NCBI GenBank assembly: GCA_029448655.1
Contig: JACCLO010000073.1
Coordinates: forward strand, 1 to 50,254
Direction: 5' to 3'
Length of the DNA: 50,254 nucleotides
Source of the DNA: Wolfiporia cocos
Lineage: Eukaryota > Basidiomycota > Agaricomycetes > Polyporales > Phaeolaceae
A model generated the notes under the pieces. That model saw only the letters and a list, made by a program, of their open reading frames with translations, was not told the DNA's origin and searched no databases. A program made the translations under genes and the position numbers. Positions 1 to 8,220 of the stretch are shown in pieces; within the stretch, counting starts at the first letter, position 1, and every line of letters starts with the position of its first letter.

Positions 1-672
1 CCAAATAGCACTATATTAGCATCAAGGCAATATTCGCTATAGTCACGGCCTTCCTCGGCCTCCCACGGACTCGGCGGTCTCCAAGTCCCGGGCTTCTGCC
101 ATCACGGCGTTGCCCAAACACCGGTCCTCGCCTCACGGCTAAGACCACCATATGCTCCGGTAACCATCCGGTCCGGACATATCACATGCTACGGTGCCTG
201 CTGGCCCAATAGCATAACGACCTCGGCGCCTCGCCTTGGTCATCCAACGAAGCACGGCCAATCGCCATTATACCGCAAGGTATCCGGCAACCGGCTTCAC
301 CTATACCCGGGCTGCGCCCGCGTTAGCATCACAATAAAGACATAATCCCTCTATTACGATTGGGTCGGCCATTAGGGCCTTCCACGGCCATTCTAGATAG
401 AGTAACTAAACATCAGATAAGATAAGCTTCGCCACTTGGCAAAGCCACATAACCCGGTAAGGACATAGCTAGCTAGTAGCACGTGACCTTCCCGATACAC
501 ATGTATATAAGTAGGAGCCAAGCGCTCTATAACTTCAGTTCTATTCTTCTCGGCGTACGCCGTAGAAGAACCTCCTACCTCCTATTGCGTCTGATAACCT
601 CTACCTCACCTAGTCGCCTTAGTTCATCGCAAGGATACTGGCTTGGTGAGTCCCACAGAGCCATCTGTGTCA
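1..672 (+). repeat. 5' LTR of element A (left-truncated by window)
   Basis: This matches the 3' LTR from 4959 onward and ends in the same CTGTGTCA. It contains a TATA box at 504-510 and the presumed transcript start near 538. The shared last ~30 bp (GTGAGTCCCACAG...CTGTGTCA) also end the solo LTR at 25613-26311. Confidence 0.85.
504..510 (+). promoter_or_regulatory. TATA box of element A LTR
   Basis: TATATAA lies 34 bp upstream of the 11-mer at 538-548 that pairs with the primer-binding site. That is the spacing expected between a TATA box and transcript start. The 3' LTR carries the same arrangement. Confidence 0.55.
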
Positions 673-673
673 T

Positions 674-684
674 AAGAATAGAAC
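674..684 (+). other. Self-priming primer-binding site of element A
   Basis: AAGAATAGAAC starts two bases after the LTR ends (672) and is the exact reverse complement of GTTCTATTCTT at 538-548, the predicted 5' end of the transcript. In Tf1/sushi-type elements the first 11 nt of the RNA fold back on such a site and prime reverse transcription without a tRNA. The match is read directly; its use as a primer is inferred. Confidence 0.7.
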
Positions 685-912
685 TACCTACCCCCCTGCG
701 CCTCCTTAACTGGTGGCGCCTGGGTTTTTCCTCCAACAGGTGTCTGAGATAGCGCAGGGGCCGCTACTCTCCTGCAAAGGGGATGTATGCTCCGTGGTTG
801 CGGATTGGGATACATCGGCGGCGGGCTTAGCGGCCTGCTGCCACCCAGTGGGGCGCTGCTTGCCTAATCAGCAGCATGCGTCCTGCGAACCCGGACTCCA
901 GGGTTAAGGAGA

Positions 913-944
913 GGCGCCGGCTTCCTGACAAGGTTGCTGGTGCC
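913..944 (+). ncRNA. TGACAA-loop hairpin 1 in element A
   Basis: A nine-pair stem 913-921/936-944 (two G-U) is followed by a TT/TT internal loop, then CC/GG closing the hexaloop TGACAA at 926-931. Confidence 0.6.
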
Positions 945-1056
945 AGCGGTTGAGACCCGCCTATTGGGAAAAGGGGACCGTCTGCCTGTGTGCGCGCAGC
1001 CCCCTGTCTTGGCAATCCCTGTTCAGGGACCCAACACTACCAGTAGGATCCCCATA

Positions 1057-1081
1057 GGGATATGCGCTTCGGCGTATTCCC
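1057..1081 (+). ncRNA. Strong TTCG-tetraloop hairpin in element A
   Basis: GGGA (bulged T) ATGCGC pairs with GCGTATTCCC around a TTCG loop closed by C-G. That gives ten pairs with one bulge and one G-U, the most stable tetraloop class in RNA. Confidence 0.5.
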
Positions 1082-1421
1082 TTAGTTGGGTGTGGGAATC
1101 TTCCAAAGCCGCCCCCCAGGCGTAAGGGGCCCGCTTGGGATCTCCTTCGGGGAATCCAAGTGGTGAGGTGGTGCGGCTCGCAAGGCCAAACCAGCCGAGG
1201 TCACTCGCGGTAGCCAATAGCGTAAGTCCTACGGGCAGCTCGGTGTGCGAGCCTGGGTTAAACCGAGTTGGGGCCCCACCGGAAGCATGCGGCGTTGCCC
1301 ACCATCCTTGATGTGTGGAGCGCTCGTGAATGCGCGATCTTAGATCGACGGATGGTTTTTTAGCCCTGATGTGACACCCAGGTGGCTATAGATGGCAAGC
1401 CTTACCACTAAAGCGCGGACC

Positions 1422-1444
1422 GGTCGCGGTGTAATACTGCGACC
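1422..1444 (+). ncRNA. Nine-pair hairpin in element A
   Basis: GGTCGCGGT (1422-1430) pairs with ACTGCGACC (1436-1444), one G-U, loop GTAAT. Confidence 0.45.
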
Positions 1445-1593
1445 ACTTTCCAGCTCATCTCCACGAGGAAATGGGCTGTGTATCCTATTCCCAACCATGT
1501 GACCCAGCTTATCAAGCGCTGGCAGTCACCGACTCTCTTTCTAGAAGGAAGTCGCGCGCTTCGATGAAGACACCTGTCGGCTAAATTCCGCGC

Positions 1594-1613
1594 GGCGTCC
1601 TGACAAGGGCGCC
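1594..1613 (+). ncRNA. TGACAA-loop hairpin 2 in element A
   Basis: GGCGTCC (1594-1600) pairs with GGGCGCC (1607-1613), seven pairs with one G-U, around TGACAA at 1601-1606. Confidence 0.6.
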
Positions 1614-2141
1614 CCTAACCATGCCCCCGTTCTTCTTGTGTTAGACATGACCACTCAGCGTTGATCGCTGATGATGAGCTCTCTTTCAGGTACCCTGGTA
1701 TCCCAGTCAATAAGTAGATAAATATGTAGTTTTAGTGGCGGCTCCTAGTAGCTTACTTACTTTGTAAAGTAGCTTAGAAACCGTCCAATAGCATTTGTAT
1801 TCGCCTCTGGAAATCCTGCGTCACCTGCTGGTTCCCAGGTTATCTAGCCTGGTTAAGGTCGCTTATGTACATATAAAGCAACCTTTTACGTCTTAGGTAC
1901 AATAAGTCAATCGAAAAACGATACTAGTACCTTACTCGACGTAGGATCGCGTACGCTTGGCAAACATATGCTTATAACTATTATTACTATGGGAATGCCT
2001 AAGTACCAAGTCGATTAAGATTCTTAATCTATCGGCGCCCGTTTGACTTCGGTCTTCGCTCCTGAAAAGGGGATTCGGGTTATTGAGCATCTGTCATTTG
2101 GTCACATGTCACAAAGAACCTTAGAACGGGGGCACCCCTTT

Positions 2142-2173
2142 TGGTAATGGAATTCCTGACAAGGAAATTACCA
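2142..2173 (+). ncRNA. TGACAA-loop hairpin 3 in element A
   Basis: TGGTAAT/ATTACCA outer stem, a four-base 5' bulge (GGAA), then TTCC/GGAA closing TGACAA at 2157-2162. Confidence 0.6.
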
Positions 2174-2186
2174 TCCGATTGGGAAG

Positions 2187-2205
2187 AGACGTCTGACAAG
2201 CGTCT
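2187..2205 (+). ncRNA. TGACAA-loop hairpin 4 in element A
   Basis: AGACG/CGTCT stem, a bulged T at 2192, and a C-G pair closing TGACAA at 2194-2199. Confidence 0.55.
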
Positions 2206-2598
2206 ATAAATAATTGGGTACAGCGCTGTTTCCACCAGCCACCCATGTACAAACAGATCGCAACAAGATTACTTCATTGAATCTTGCAATCTGGGTTAGA
2301 GGAAAGGAAAACAAGGGACACACGCTATTAATACGCGTTCCCTTGAAGTGTAGCGGAGGCCGCAAGGCTTCTAGAATCACACTTCATTCGGCATTCTCGC
2401 ACAATCGCCGAATCTACACCGGTTTCCAACCGGTCCCCCCCTGTATTGAAGTCGACAATTTCGCACGCCAATCGCAAAATTCGTCACGAGGCTAGCTACC
2501 TCACTTTTGATTTCACTTCGATTCAACTTTTCTCTGTGGGGAGAATAACCGAATTCGAAAAATACACCTTAGCAACTCAATGCGATCGTCCGCAAAAG

Positions 2599-2649
2599 GT
2601 CTCGAAGAAGCACTCGAAAACTTCCAGAGATAACAAGGGAGTCCCCCTT
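2599..2649 (+). ncRNA. 51-nt two-hairpin RNA module, copy 1
   Basis: Stem P1 TCTC/GAGA (2600-2603/2627-2630) is extended by a G-T pair. A GAA/CA internal loop follows, then stem P2 GAAG/CTTC with ten-nt loop CACTCGAAAA (2611-2620), linker TAAC, and stem P3 AAGGG/CCCTT with loop AGTCC (2640-2644). Lengths of every part match copies 2 and 3 exactly while the stem sequences differ. Confidence 0.75.
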
Positions 2650-2996
2650 ATTAATTCAATCAAGCCGATTTGGCAATCGGTTATCATTTAATTGCTTGGT
2701 TTACGGAAACCTACGCCGTCGAGACGCGTAATAAATAAATCCGGATCTGTATCCTTACGTCAAGAAAGGATTACATCTCGTCACTACATCGAATATGGGC
2801 CTGGAAAACCCTTCGATTCCGACAAACTAGGGCTTGGAAACCTTAGTATAAAAATCTGGTCGCATATGCGAGCGACTACACTGGATACAGCCGTATATGG
2901 ATATACGTCAAGAATACCTTCGGCCCACATCCACCCACCCTTATCTGGGTATAGAGGCGGTTTAACCTCTTTAAAAACCAAAACCATCTGGATAGG

Positions 2997-3014
2997 TTTG
3001 ATCGGGAGATCAAA
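2997..3014 (+). ncRNA. Seven-pair GGGA hairpin in element A
   Basis: TTTGATC (2997-3003) and GATCAAA (3008-3014) pair perfectly around GGGA. Confidence 0.4.
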
Positions 3015-3369
3015 CGTGAAAGAGGGGGTGGAAACCCTAATTTCGCACCTAGGACCTTAACAAGTCCACTATCCCACGCTTACAAATGAACCTTACGGTC
3101 ATTAAAGCAACAAACGACATGCACTAAGAGGCCCGATTACCCTCATTCATGCTCGTACTGTCCTATTCGTATATGGACGACAACCCTGTAATAGGAATAT
3201 AGTAGCTATCTATCCAATAGCGAAATATACCCTTCCCCAACGATCATCCCAGTTCCCACGCTTACAATGTCATACTCAATCGAAGAACGACTTTAACGAC
3301 ATACAAGCACATTGGAAACTACCGTCATCGCCACCATGGGACTTCAGCCCTTACGGGATACACCTATAC

Positions 3370-3400
3370 GAGACAACTCCTGACAAGGATGTATGTTCTC
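3370..3400 (+). ncRNA. TGACAA-loop hairpin 5 in element A (weaker)
   Basis: TCC/GGA closes TGACAA at 3381-3386 and GAGA/TCTC pairs at the base (3370-3373/3397-3400). The middle is an irregular internal loop, so this copy is the least certain of the seven. Confidence 0.4.
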
Positions 3401-3641
3401 ACGGTTACCCAATAAGGCCTCACTACGGCAACGACACTACAGTATCAGGGAATACAATCATAAGCATTGACCATAATGCACAATGATTAGTACTTATACT
3501 ATGGGGTTTTACACGAGAAGCCTACTCGTTAATAAATAAGTGCATACAACGAAGGCACAGCTTCATTCCGGAACTTACGACTCCGAAGAGATCGCTACGT
3601 AGAAGCAATCTAACTAGGGGACACAACCCCTGTAACAAATG

Positions 3642-3657
3642 GGCATTGACAAATGTC
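3642..3657 (+). ncRNA. TGACAA-loop hairpin 6 in element A
   Basis: GGCAT/ATGTC (five pairs, one G-U) around TGACAA at 3647-3652. Confidence 0.55.
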
Positions 3658-3909
3658 ACACGCTTAGTACTTGCGATACTAGGGAGGCGACGCCTCATAA
3701 ACGTTCATAAGGCGACGCCCTTTAATAACCGTTCAAACCGCATAAGTCGTACAAAGTAGGATTACCCCTGTACAAGCACAAAGCCTAAGACACCCGCCAC
3801 GCGAACGAAGGAACTTGCAATCCCATTCACCGCTAGGCAATAGACGTCGAAAAAGCACCGCTATGTCACACTCAATGGGTACTACGCATAAGCAACATAT
3901 CCGCCCAAG

Positions 3910-3960
3910 GGCTCGAAGAGACACTAGAAAATCTCCAGAGCTAACAGTGAAGCCCTCACT
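3910..3960 (+). ncRNA. 51-nt two-hairpin RNA module, copy 2
   Basis: P1 GCTC/GAGC (3911-3914/3938-3941), GAA/CA internal loop, P2 GAGA/TCTC with loop CACTAGAAAA (3922-3931), linker TAAC (3942-3945), P3 AGTGA/TCACT with loop AGCCC (3951-3955). Every stem differs from copy 1 yet keeps pairing. Confidence 0.75.
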
Positions 3961-4142
3961 CTAAGGAATATCGCACAATGCTATCCGAAATACGTACAAC
4001 GACACAATGCACCCTCTAATACGCTTGGCAAGCTATTGGAGATACAGATTACAAGTAGATTCAAAGGCACTATATGATGACCATTTCCATATCGCCTTCT
4101 ACTACGAGTAACGTCATAAGCAAAAGCAATAATCCGACCAAG

Positions 4143-4193
4143 GTCGCGAAAAGGCACTAGAACACCTTCAGCGATAACAGGAGAGTCCCTCCT
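4143..4193 (+). ncRNA. 51-nt two-hairpin RNA module, copy 3
   Basis: P1 TCGC/GCGA (4144-4147/4171-4174), GAA/CA internal loop, P2 AAGG/CCTT with loop CACTAGAACA (4155-4164), linker TAAC (4175-4178), P3 AGGAG/CTCCT with loop AGTCC (4184-4188). Flanks also resemble copy 2 (ATAAGCAA... upstream, TTAGGA...CACAATG downstream). Confidence 0.75.
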
Positions 4194-4251
4194 CTTAGGA
4201 TCCGCATGCACAATGACAGCACACTCTAGTAACACGACTACATCTCCCTAA

Positions 4252-4285
4252 CAACGGCATTTGACCTTTCGGTCATCACGCGTTG
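4252..4285 (+). ncRNA. GCATT/TCACG internal-loop hairpin, copy 1
   Basis: Outer stem CAACG/CGTTG, symmetric internal loop GCATT/TCACG, inner stem TGACC/GGTCA, loop TTTC. Confidence 0.7.
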
Positions 4286-4295
4286 ATAATCGCTA

Positions 4296-4330
4296 GTAAC
4301 GGCATTTAGCACTTCGCTATCACGCGTTAC
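4296..4330 (+). ncRNA. GCATT/TCACG internal-loop hairpin, copy 2
   Basis: Outer stem GTAACG/CGTTAC, the same internal loop, inner stem TAGC/GCTA, loop ACTTC. Both stems carry paired changes relative to copies 1 and 3. Confidence 0.7.
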
Positions 4331-4405
4331 AAATCACTATAAGGAATAAAATCGCCTTCCACGCTCAGGTTCCACCACAAGTCCTGAAACTCCCATTTAT
4401 CCCTG

Positions 4406-4423
4406 TTCAATTGACAAATTGAA
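4406..4423 (+). ncRNA. TGACAA-loop hairpin 7 in element A
   Basis: TTCAAT/ATTGAA, six perfect pairs, around TGACAA at 4412-4417. Confidence 0.6.
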
Positions 4424-4431
4424 GCAGCACC

Positions 4432-4466
4432 ATAACGGCATTTGACACTTCGTCATCACGCGTTAT
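4432..4466 (+). ncRNA. GCATT/TCACG internal-loop hairpin, copy 3
   Basis: Outer stem ATAACG/CGTTAT, the same internal loop, inner stem TGAC/GTCA, loop ACTTC. Confidence 0.7.
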
Positions 4467-4520
4467 ACCGCTCTTGGGACGTACACAATGAGGAATAGTT
4501 TCATCAGGGACGATGAAACC

Positions 4521-4533
4521 TAAAGCGGGGTAA
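4521..4533 (+). other. Polypurine tract of element A
   Basis: TAAAGCGGGGTAA lies immediately before the 3' LTR. Element D has a similar GGGGGTAA directly before its 3' LTR. Confidence 0.5.
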
Positions 4534-5627
4534 TGTCACAGATTTATCTGGGGCTTACAGCATTTTTCCTACGATTATAGCAATTTACCTGGGATTTATA
4601 CGTCTAACTACAAGTTATCTACGGGTTAACTCCCATTGCCACCACGACAAGCTCTTAACTGGGCTTATCACCACATGACCAGCATACATAACGCTACGGC
4701 ACCTTCCGGTCCAATAGCATAGTTACAGCTACGTCATAAAGGTCTCGCCCGTCAGAGCAAGACCAGCCACGTCATAGATCGTAGATCATAATGATAGGCC
4801 GAGCGCGGCACGCTCGCATAATAATGTCCACATGTACAAACAGTGCCTCGCGGCCTTGTACTATTGGGTCGGCCTTCCCGGCTTCCCACCGCCATAAGAT
4901 CCTTGATCACAATGGCACCTCAGGCGCGCCACGCCTTCGCATAATAATGGCAACACGGCCAAATAGCACTATATTAGCATCAAGGCAATATCGCTATAGG
5001 CTCGGCCTTCTCGGCCATCTCACGGACTCGGCGTTCTCCAAGTCCCGGGCTTCTGCCATCACGGCGCTGCCCAAACACCGGTCCTCGCCTCACGGCTAAG
5101 ACCAATACATGCCCCGGTAACCATCCGGACCGGGCTGTAACACATGCCACGGTACTACCCGTCCAATGGCATAACGACCTCGGCGTCTCGCCTTGGTCAT
5201 CCAACGAAGCACGGCCAATCGCCATTATGCCGCAAGGTATCCGGCAACCGGCTTCACCTATACCCGGGCTGCGCCCGCGTTAGTATCACAGATAAGACAT
5301 AATCCCTCTATTACGATTGGGTCGGCCATTAGGGCCTTCCACGGCCATTCTAGATAGAGTAACTAAACATCAGATAAGATAAAGCTTCGCCACTTGGCAA
5401 AGCCACATAACCCGGTAAGGCAACCGCTAGCTAGTAGCACGTGCCCTCCCGACACAATGTATATAAGTAGGAGCCAAGCGCTCTTTAACTTCAGTTCTAT
5501 TCTTCTCGGCGTACGCCGTAGAAGAACCTCCTACCTCCTACTGCGTCTGATAACCTCTTCCTCACCTAAGTCGCCTAGTTCATCGCAGGATACTGGCTTG
5601 GTGAGTCCCACAGAGCCATCTGTGTCA
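4534..5627 (+). repeat. 3' LTR of element A (1094 bp)
   Basis: It begins TGTCACAG and ends CTGTGTCA, so the ends are TG...CA. Directly downstream, 5628 continues the minus-strand RNase H frame of element B, which fixes the right boundary. Confidence 0.85.
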
Positions 5628-6629
5628 CGGGTGACCTTCGAGATAATGTTGCCATTCTTCTAATGCTCGAATTATGGCTAGCATCTCTTTGTCATAAATT
5701 TTGTAGTTCCGTTCCGGGGCAGTCATGCCTGTGGAATAGAAGGCGCAAGGATTCCATTTCCAACTATCTGGTGACCATTGCGTTAGGACTGCTCCAGTCG
5801 CAAAGTCTGATGTGTTGGCTTCTATACGGAATTTCTGAATTTTGTCCGGAATATGTAAGATGGGGGCAGTTGTAAAGGCCGCCTTGAGCTTTTGGAAAGC
5901 TTCTTCCTGTGCTTCATCCCAATGCCATTTCTCCGACTTCTTCATGAGTGTTGTCAGGGGTTTCACAATTTTCAAGAAGTCCTGAATAAACCGCCGATAG
6001 AAGTTCGCAAAGCCTAAAAAGGCTTGAACTTCCTTCACCTTGGTTGGGGTCAGCCAATCTAATACTCCTGATAGTTTCGAGGGGTCCATTTCGACTCTGC
6101 CCTTAGAAATTATCATACCCAAATAGTCGATGCTACTTTTTTCAAAGAAGCATTTCTCGGGTTTGGCATATAGATCATTGTCCCGCAGCCTTTTCAGGAC
6201 TGCCTTGGTGATTTTGCGGTGTTCCGCTAAGTCGTTGCCAAAGATCAGTATGTCGTCCAGATAGACTATGACTTTTCCGGTGGCAATGAAATCCTTTAGG
6301 ACGTCGTTCATCATTGCTTGGAAAGTCCCTGGCACGTTCTTGAAACCGAAATACATAACCATGGCTTCGTACAACCCCTGTTTAGTAATGAATGCTGTTT
6401 TCCATTCATCACCTTCCTTGATACGGACGTTGTTGTAACCCCATCTCAGGTCGATCTTAGTAAAGATCGATGCACCTGAGAGTTGGTTGATAAGGTCCGA
6501 TATCTGGGGTATAGGGTACTTGTTATCCACAGTTATTTCGTTCAGCTTCCTGTAATTGATTACCATGCACAAGGTTCCATCTTTCTTGGCAACGAAAAAT
6601 ACTGGGCTGGCCATAGGGGAGCTTGAATC
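5628..6629 (-). pseudogene. Element B pol: reverse transcriptase and N-terminal RNase H, truncated
   Basis: This encodes the RNA-dependent DNA polymerase of element B. Visible motifs are MASPVFFVAKKDG (fingers), KIDLRWGYNNVRI, the catalytic YLDDILIFGND, FLGFANFYRRFI, and the start of RNase H with DFATGAVL and APERNYKIYDKEMLAIIRALEEW. Family RTs have YxDD at this point, so the active site is intact. The frame stops at the element A insertion right after the conserved LEG of RNase H, so the rest of RNase H and the integrase are missing here. It is in frame with the protease region to its right and separated from it only by a single TGA (6630-6632). Confidence 0.85.
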
Positions 6630-7568
6630 TCAGATGTAGCCTTTTCGCTTTTCTTCAGCGATCCAGTCACGGAGGGAATTTTCTTCCTTTGGCAAGAGGG
6701 AATATGGTTTGGCCAGTGTTGGCAATGGAGTGCCTTCGATTAAATTGATGGCATGATCATATGGCTTACGTGTTGGCATCCTTTCGGATGCTTTTTGCGA
6801 AAATACCATTGGGCCGAATTCCCAATATTCCTTAGGCACAAGCTGCTTCCATTTTTCGGTTGCAGCTTCTGGTCTGTTCTGGTGGATTTCTCCTACCATT
6901 CCCATGAGGAGTCCCAATTCCTCATTGGACAGGGTACCGATCCACTTGATAAATGGATCATCAGGGTTTCCATCTCCAATCGTGTCTAGCGCAGAATCCC
7001 AAATGTTGCTGATGTTATTATTGTCCTCTTCGTCATCGGGTGCAACTTCTTCCGAATCAGGGGACGATTCTGAGGCTTCTGGGCATGCAGACCCACATCG
7101 ATATACCAGACTGCCAGAGTTCCAGTCCATAGTGGGGTTATGTTTAATTAACCAGTCATATCCTAGGATAAGGTCGTGGTTGTGGATTTTCATGATGGTA
7201 AGGAATACCTTTTCCTTGTGCTCGCCATGTTGCATGAATCCTTTAACTGACTTATTGATGAGACCATTTTTGTTGTATGATCCATCTGCATTATGAATCC
7301 AAAAAGGGTCTTTCTTATCGTGGGTGACTAGACGATGTTTGTCAACAAAGTCTGAGTTGATGACTGATAACGTTGCTCCACTATCGATTAAAGCCAAGCC
7401 TTGCACTTTCTGACCATAGACCCACAAGTCAACCCAGATCTGGAAAGATCGGGACTTATCACATGCATGATTCTTGTAATAGTGATATAAATTTTCACAA
7501 TTTTTTACAAGCAGGTCAGCAGTACAGGCAACTATACTAGTACACAGCACACATAGGCAAGGATTCAC
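6630..7568 (-). pseudogene. Element B pol: aspartic protease and RT N-terminus
   Basis: The retropepsin motif LIDSGATLSVI is followed by the ILGYDWLIKHNP motif, which places the protease near residues 50-160. An acidic linker follows, and then the YDHAINLIEGTPLP...PYSLLPKEE motif that leads into Gypsy RT. The frame ends at TGA 6630-6632, where relatives have an Arg-Pro-Ser-Lys-Ser type sequence; CGA to TGA would explain it. Because the RT continues in the same frame, this stop is a decay mutation and not a gene boundary. No ATG was found at the 5' end; the open frame begins within the overlap with the gag-like frame. Confidence 0.8.
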
Positions 7569-7953
7569 ATGTGCTGAAGGCGAAAATTCGACTCGCTAGC
7601 TGGATGGTCAGGAGTTTTCTGGGCAACTGAATGCCATGGGATAATGGTAGTGCCCCAATTCGGTGGCTGACCAATTGGGGCTGTTGATGGAGCCGGTGTA
7701 CTGGCCAGTGGTTCCTCTACCTCCGTGATGCGCACGGATGAATGGGCGGTGGAGTTGCCCATGGAGTTGTCACTGTCATCTGGGATCCACATCTCTGTTG
7801 TGGTGACCTGGACCATGTGACCTTTGCCATGAGGTGTGGGGGGGTTGCCGCTAGTAGATTTCTGAGCCCCCTTATTGTCCACCTTGGATGCTGGCACCCT
7901 CCAATTGCATCACCCCTCCATGTTTGTGCAGTCCTTCCGGCCGCTCTTGCATG
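7565..7953 (-). pseudogene. Element B gag C-terminal remnant
   Basis: An open minus-strand frame (7565-7897) ends with TGA overlapping the start of the protease frame, the position expected for the gag end. Its content is polar and Pro/Ser/Thr-rich. Just upstream a Cys-rich segment (CDTCKSGRKDC) is readable, but in a different frame and followed by a stop. I could not find a classical CCHC knuckle. The rest of gag is absent, replaced by element D. Confidence 0.4.
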
Positions 7954-8207
7954 TGTCACAGATAATGCGAAAGCATAATATCATAGACGTTACGGAGCAA
8001 TAACTAGGGTACATTACCCGTACGTGGCGCCGGCATACATGGCCTACACCATAGAGTGTCTAATAGGCGCCGAGCGTGGGAATATGAACTGCAGATATAG
8101 CTGGACCCTCGATAGCAGCATGAGCTGTTATCGTAGCCCTTTTGGGGGAGTGGCTATTATGCCACTCATAAGCACGTTGCATTGGGTCCGCAGCGCGTCT
8201 TGTGATA
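7954..8207 (+). repeat. 5' LTR of element D
   Basis: It is identical to 8619-8872. It holds the predicted transcript start (TGAGCTGTTAT, 8121-8131) 26 nt after a weak TATA-like ATATAG, and a perfect seven-pair hairpin GAGTGGC/GCCACTC at 8148-8167. Confidence 0.8.
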
Positions 8208-8209
8208 TA

Positions 8210-8220
8210 ATAACAGCTCA
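8210..8220 (+). other. Self-priming primer-binding site of element D
   Basis: ATAACAGCTCA is the exact reverse complement of TGAGCTGTTAT at 8121-8131 in the LTR, and lies two bases after the LTR end. It has the same 11-nt length as in elements A and C. Confidence 0.7.

Larger units (their letters stand above)
673..4533 (+). ncRNA. Interior of element A: large structured non-coding RNA region
   Basis: No protein gene is visible over 3.86 kb. There are many hairpins. Seven share a TGACAA hexaloop, three copies of a 51-nt two-hairpin module have covarying stems, and three copies of a hairpin share a fixed GCATT/TCACG internal loop. Further strong single hairpins include 1057-1081 (TTCG tetraloop), 1422-1444 (9 bp, GTAAT loop), 2354-2371 (GCAA tetraloop) and 2997-3014 (7 bp, GGGA loop). 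Plant LARDs are known to carry conserved, structured non-coding interiors, and this looks like a fungal counterpart. The functional unit is taken to be the genomic RNA. Its role (packaging, translation avoidance or protein binding) is unknown. Confidence 0.65.
1..5627 (+). mobile_element. Element A: large non-coding LTR retrotransposon (LARD-like), 5' end outside window
   Basis: The first 672 bases recur, with scattered substitutions and small indels, at 4959-5627, where they form the 3' part of a complete 1094-bp LTR (4534-5627). The interval between the LTRs (673-4533) has no ORF that resembles a retroelement protein; the longest open frames there are about 120 codons and look random. A self-priming site follows the 5' LTR and a purine-rich tract precedes the 3' LTR, so the parts needed in cis for reverse transcription are present without coding capacity. 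The element lies inside the RNase H coding region of the minus-strand Gypsy element B, so it inserted after B. LTR divergence of a few per cent by eye suggests an old insertion. The target duplication cannot be checked because the left end lies outside the window. Confidence 0.8.

Noticed and set aside
711..724. tRNA-type primer site TGGTGGCGCCTGGG in element A
   Set aside because: It lies 38 bases after the LTR end, while the exact self-complementary 11-mer sits next to the LTR. The spacing and the match to its own LTR favour self-priming.
1668..1674. Hammerhead ribozyme core CTGATGA
   Set aside because: No following stem II with GAAA and no cleavage triplet in a matching stem; the heptamer alone is common.
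673..3060. Protein genes in the interior of element A (frames up to 122 codons)
   Set aside because: No family resemblance, no codon bias, several overlapping frames on both strands; conserved features are at RNA-structure level.
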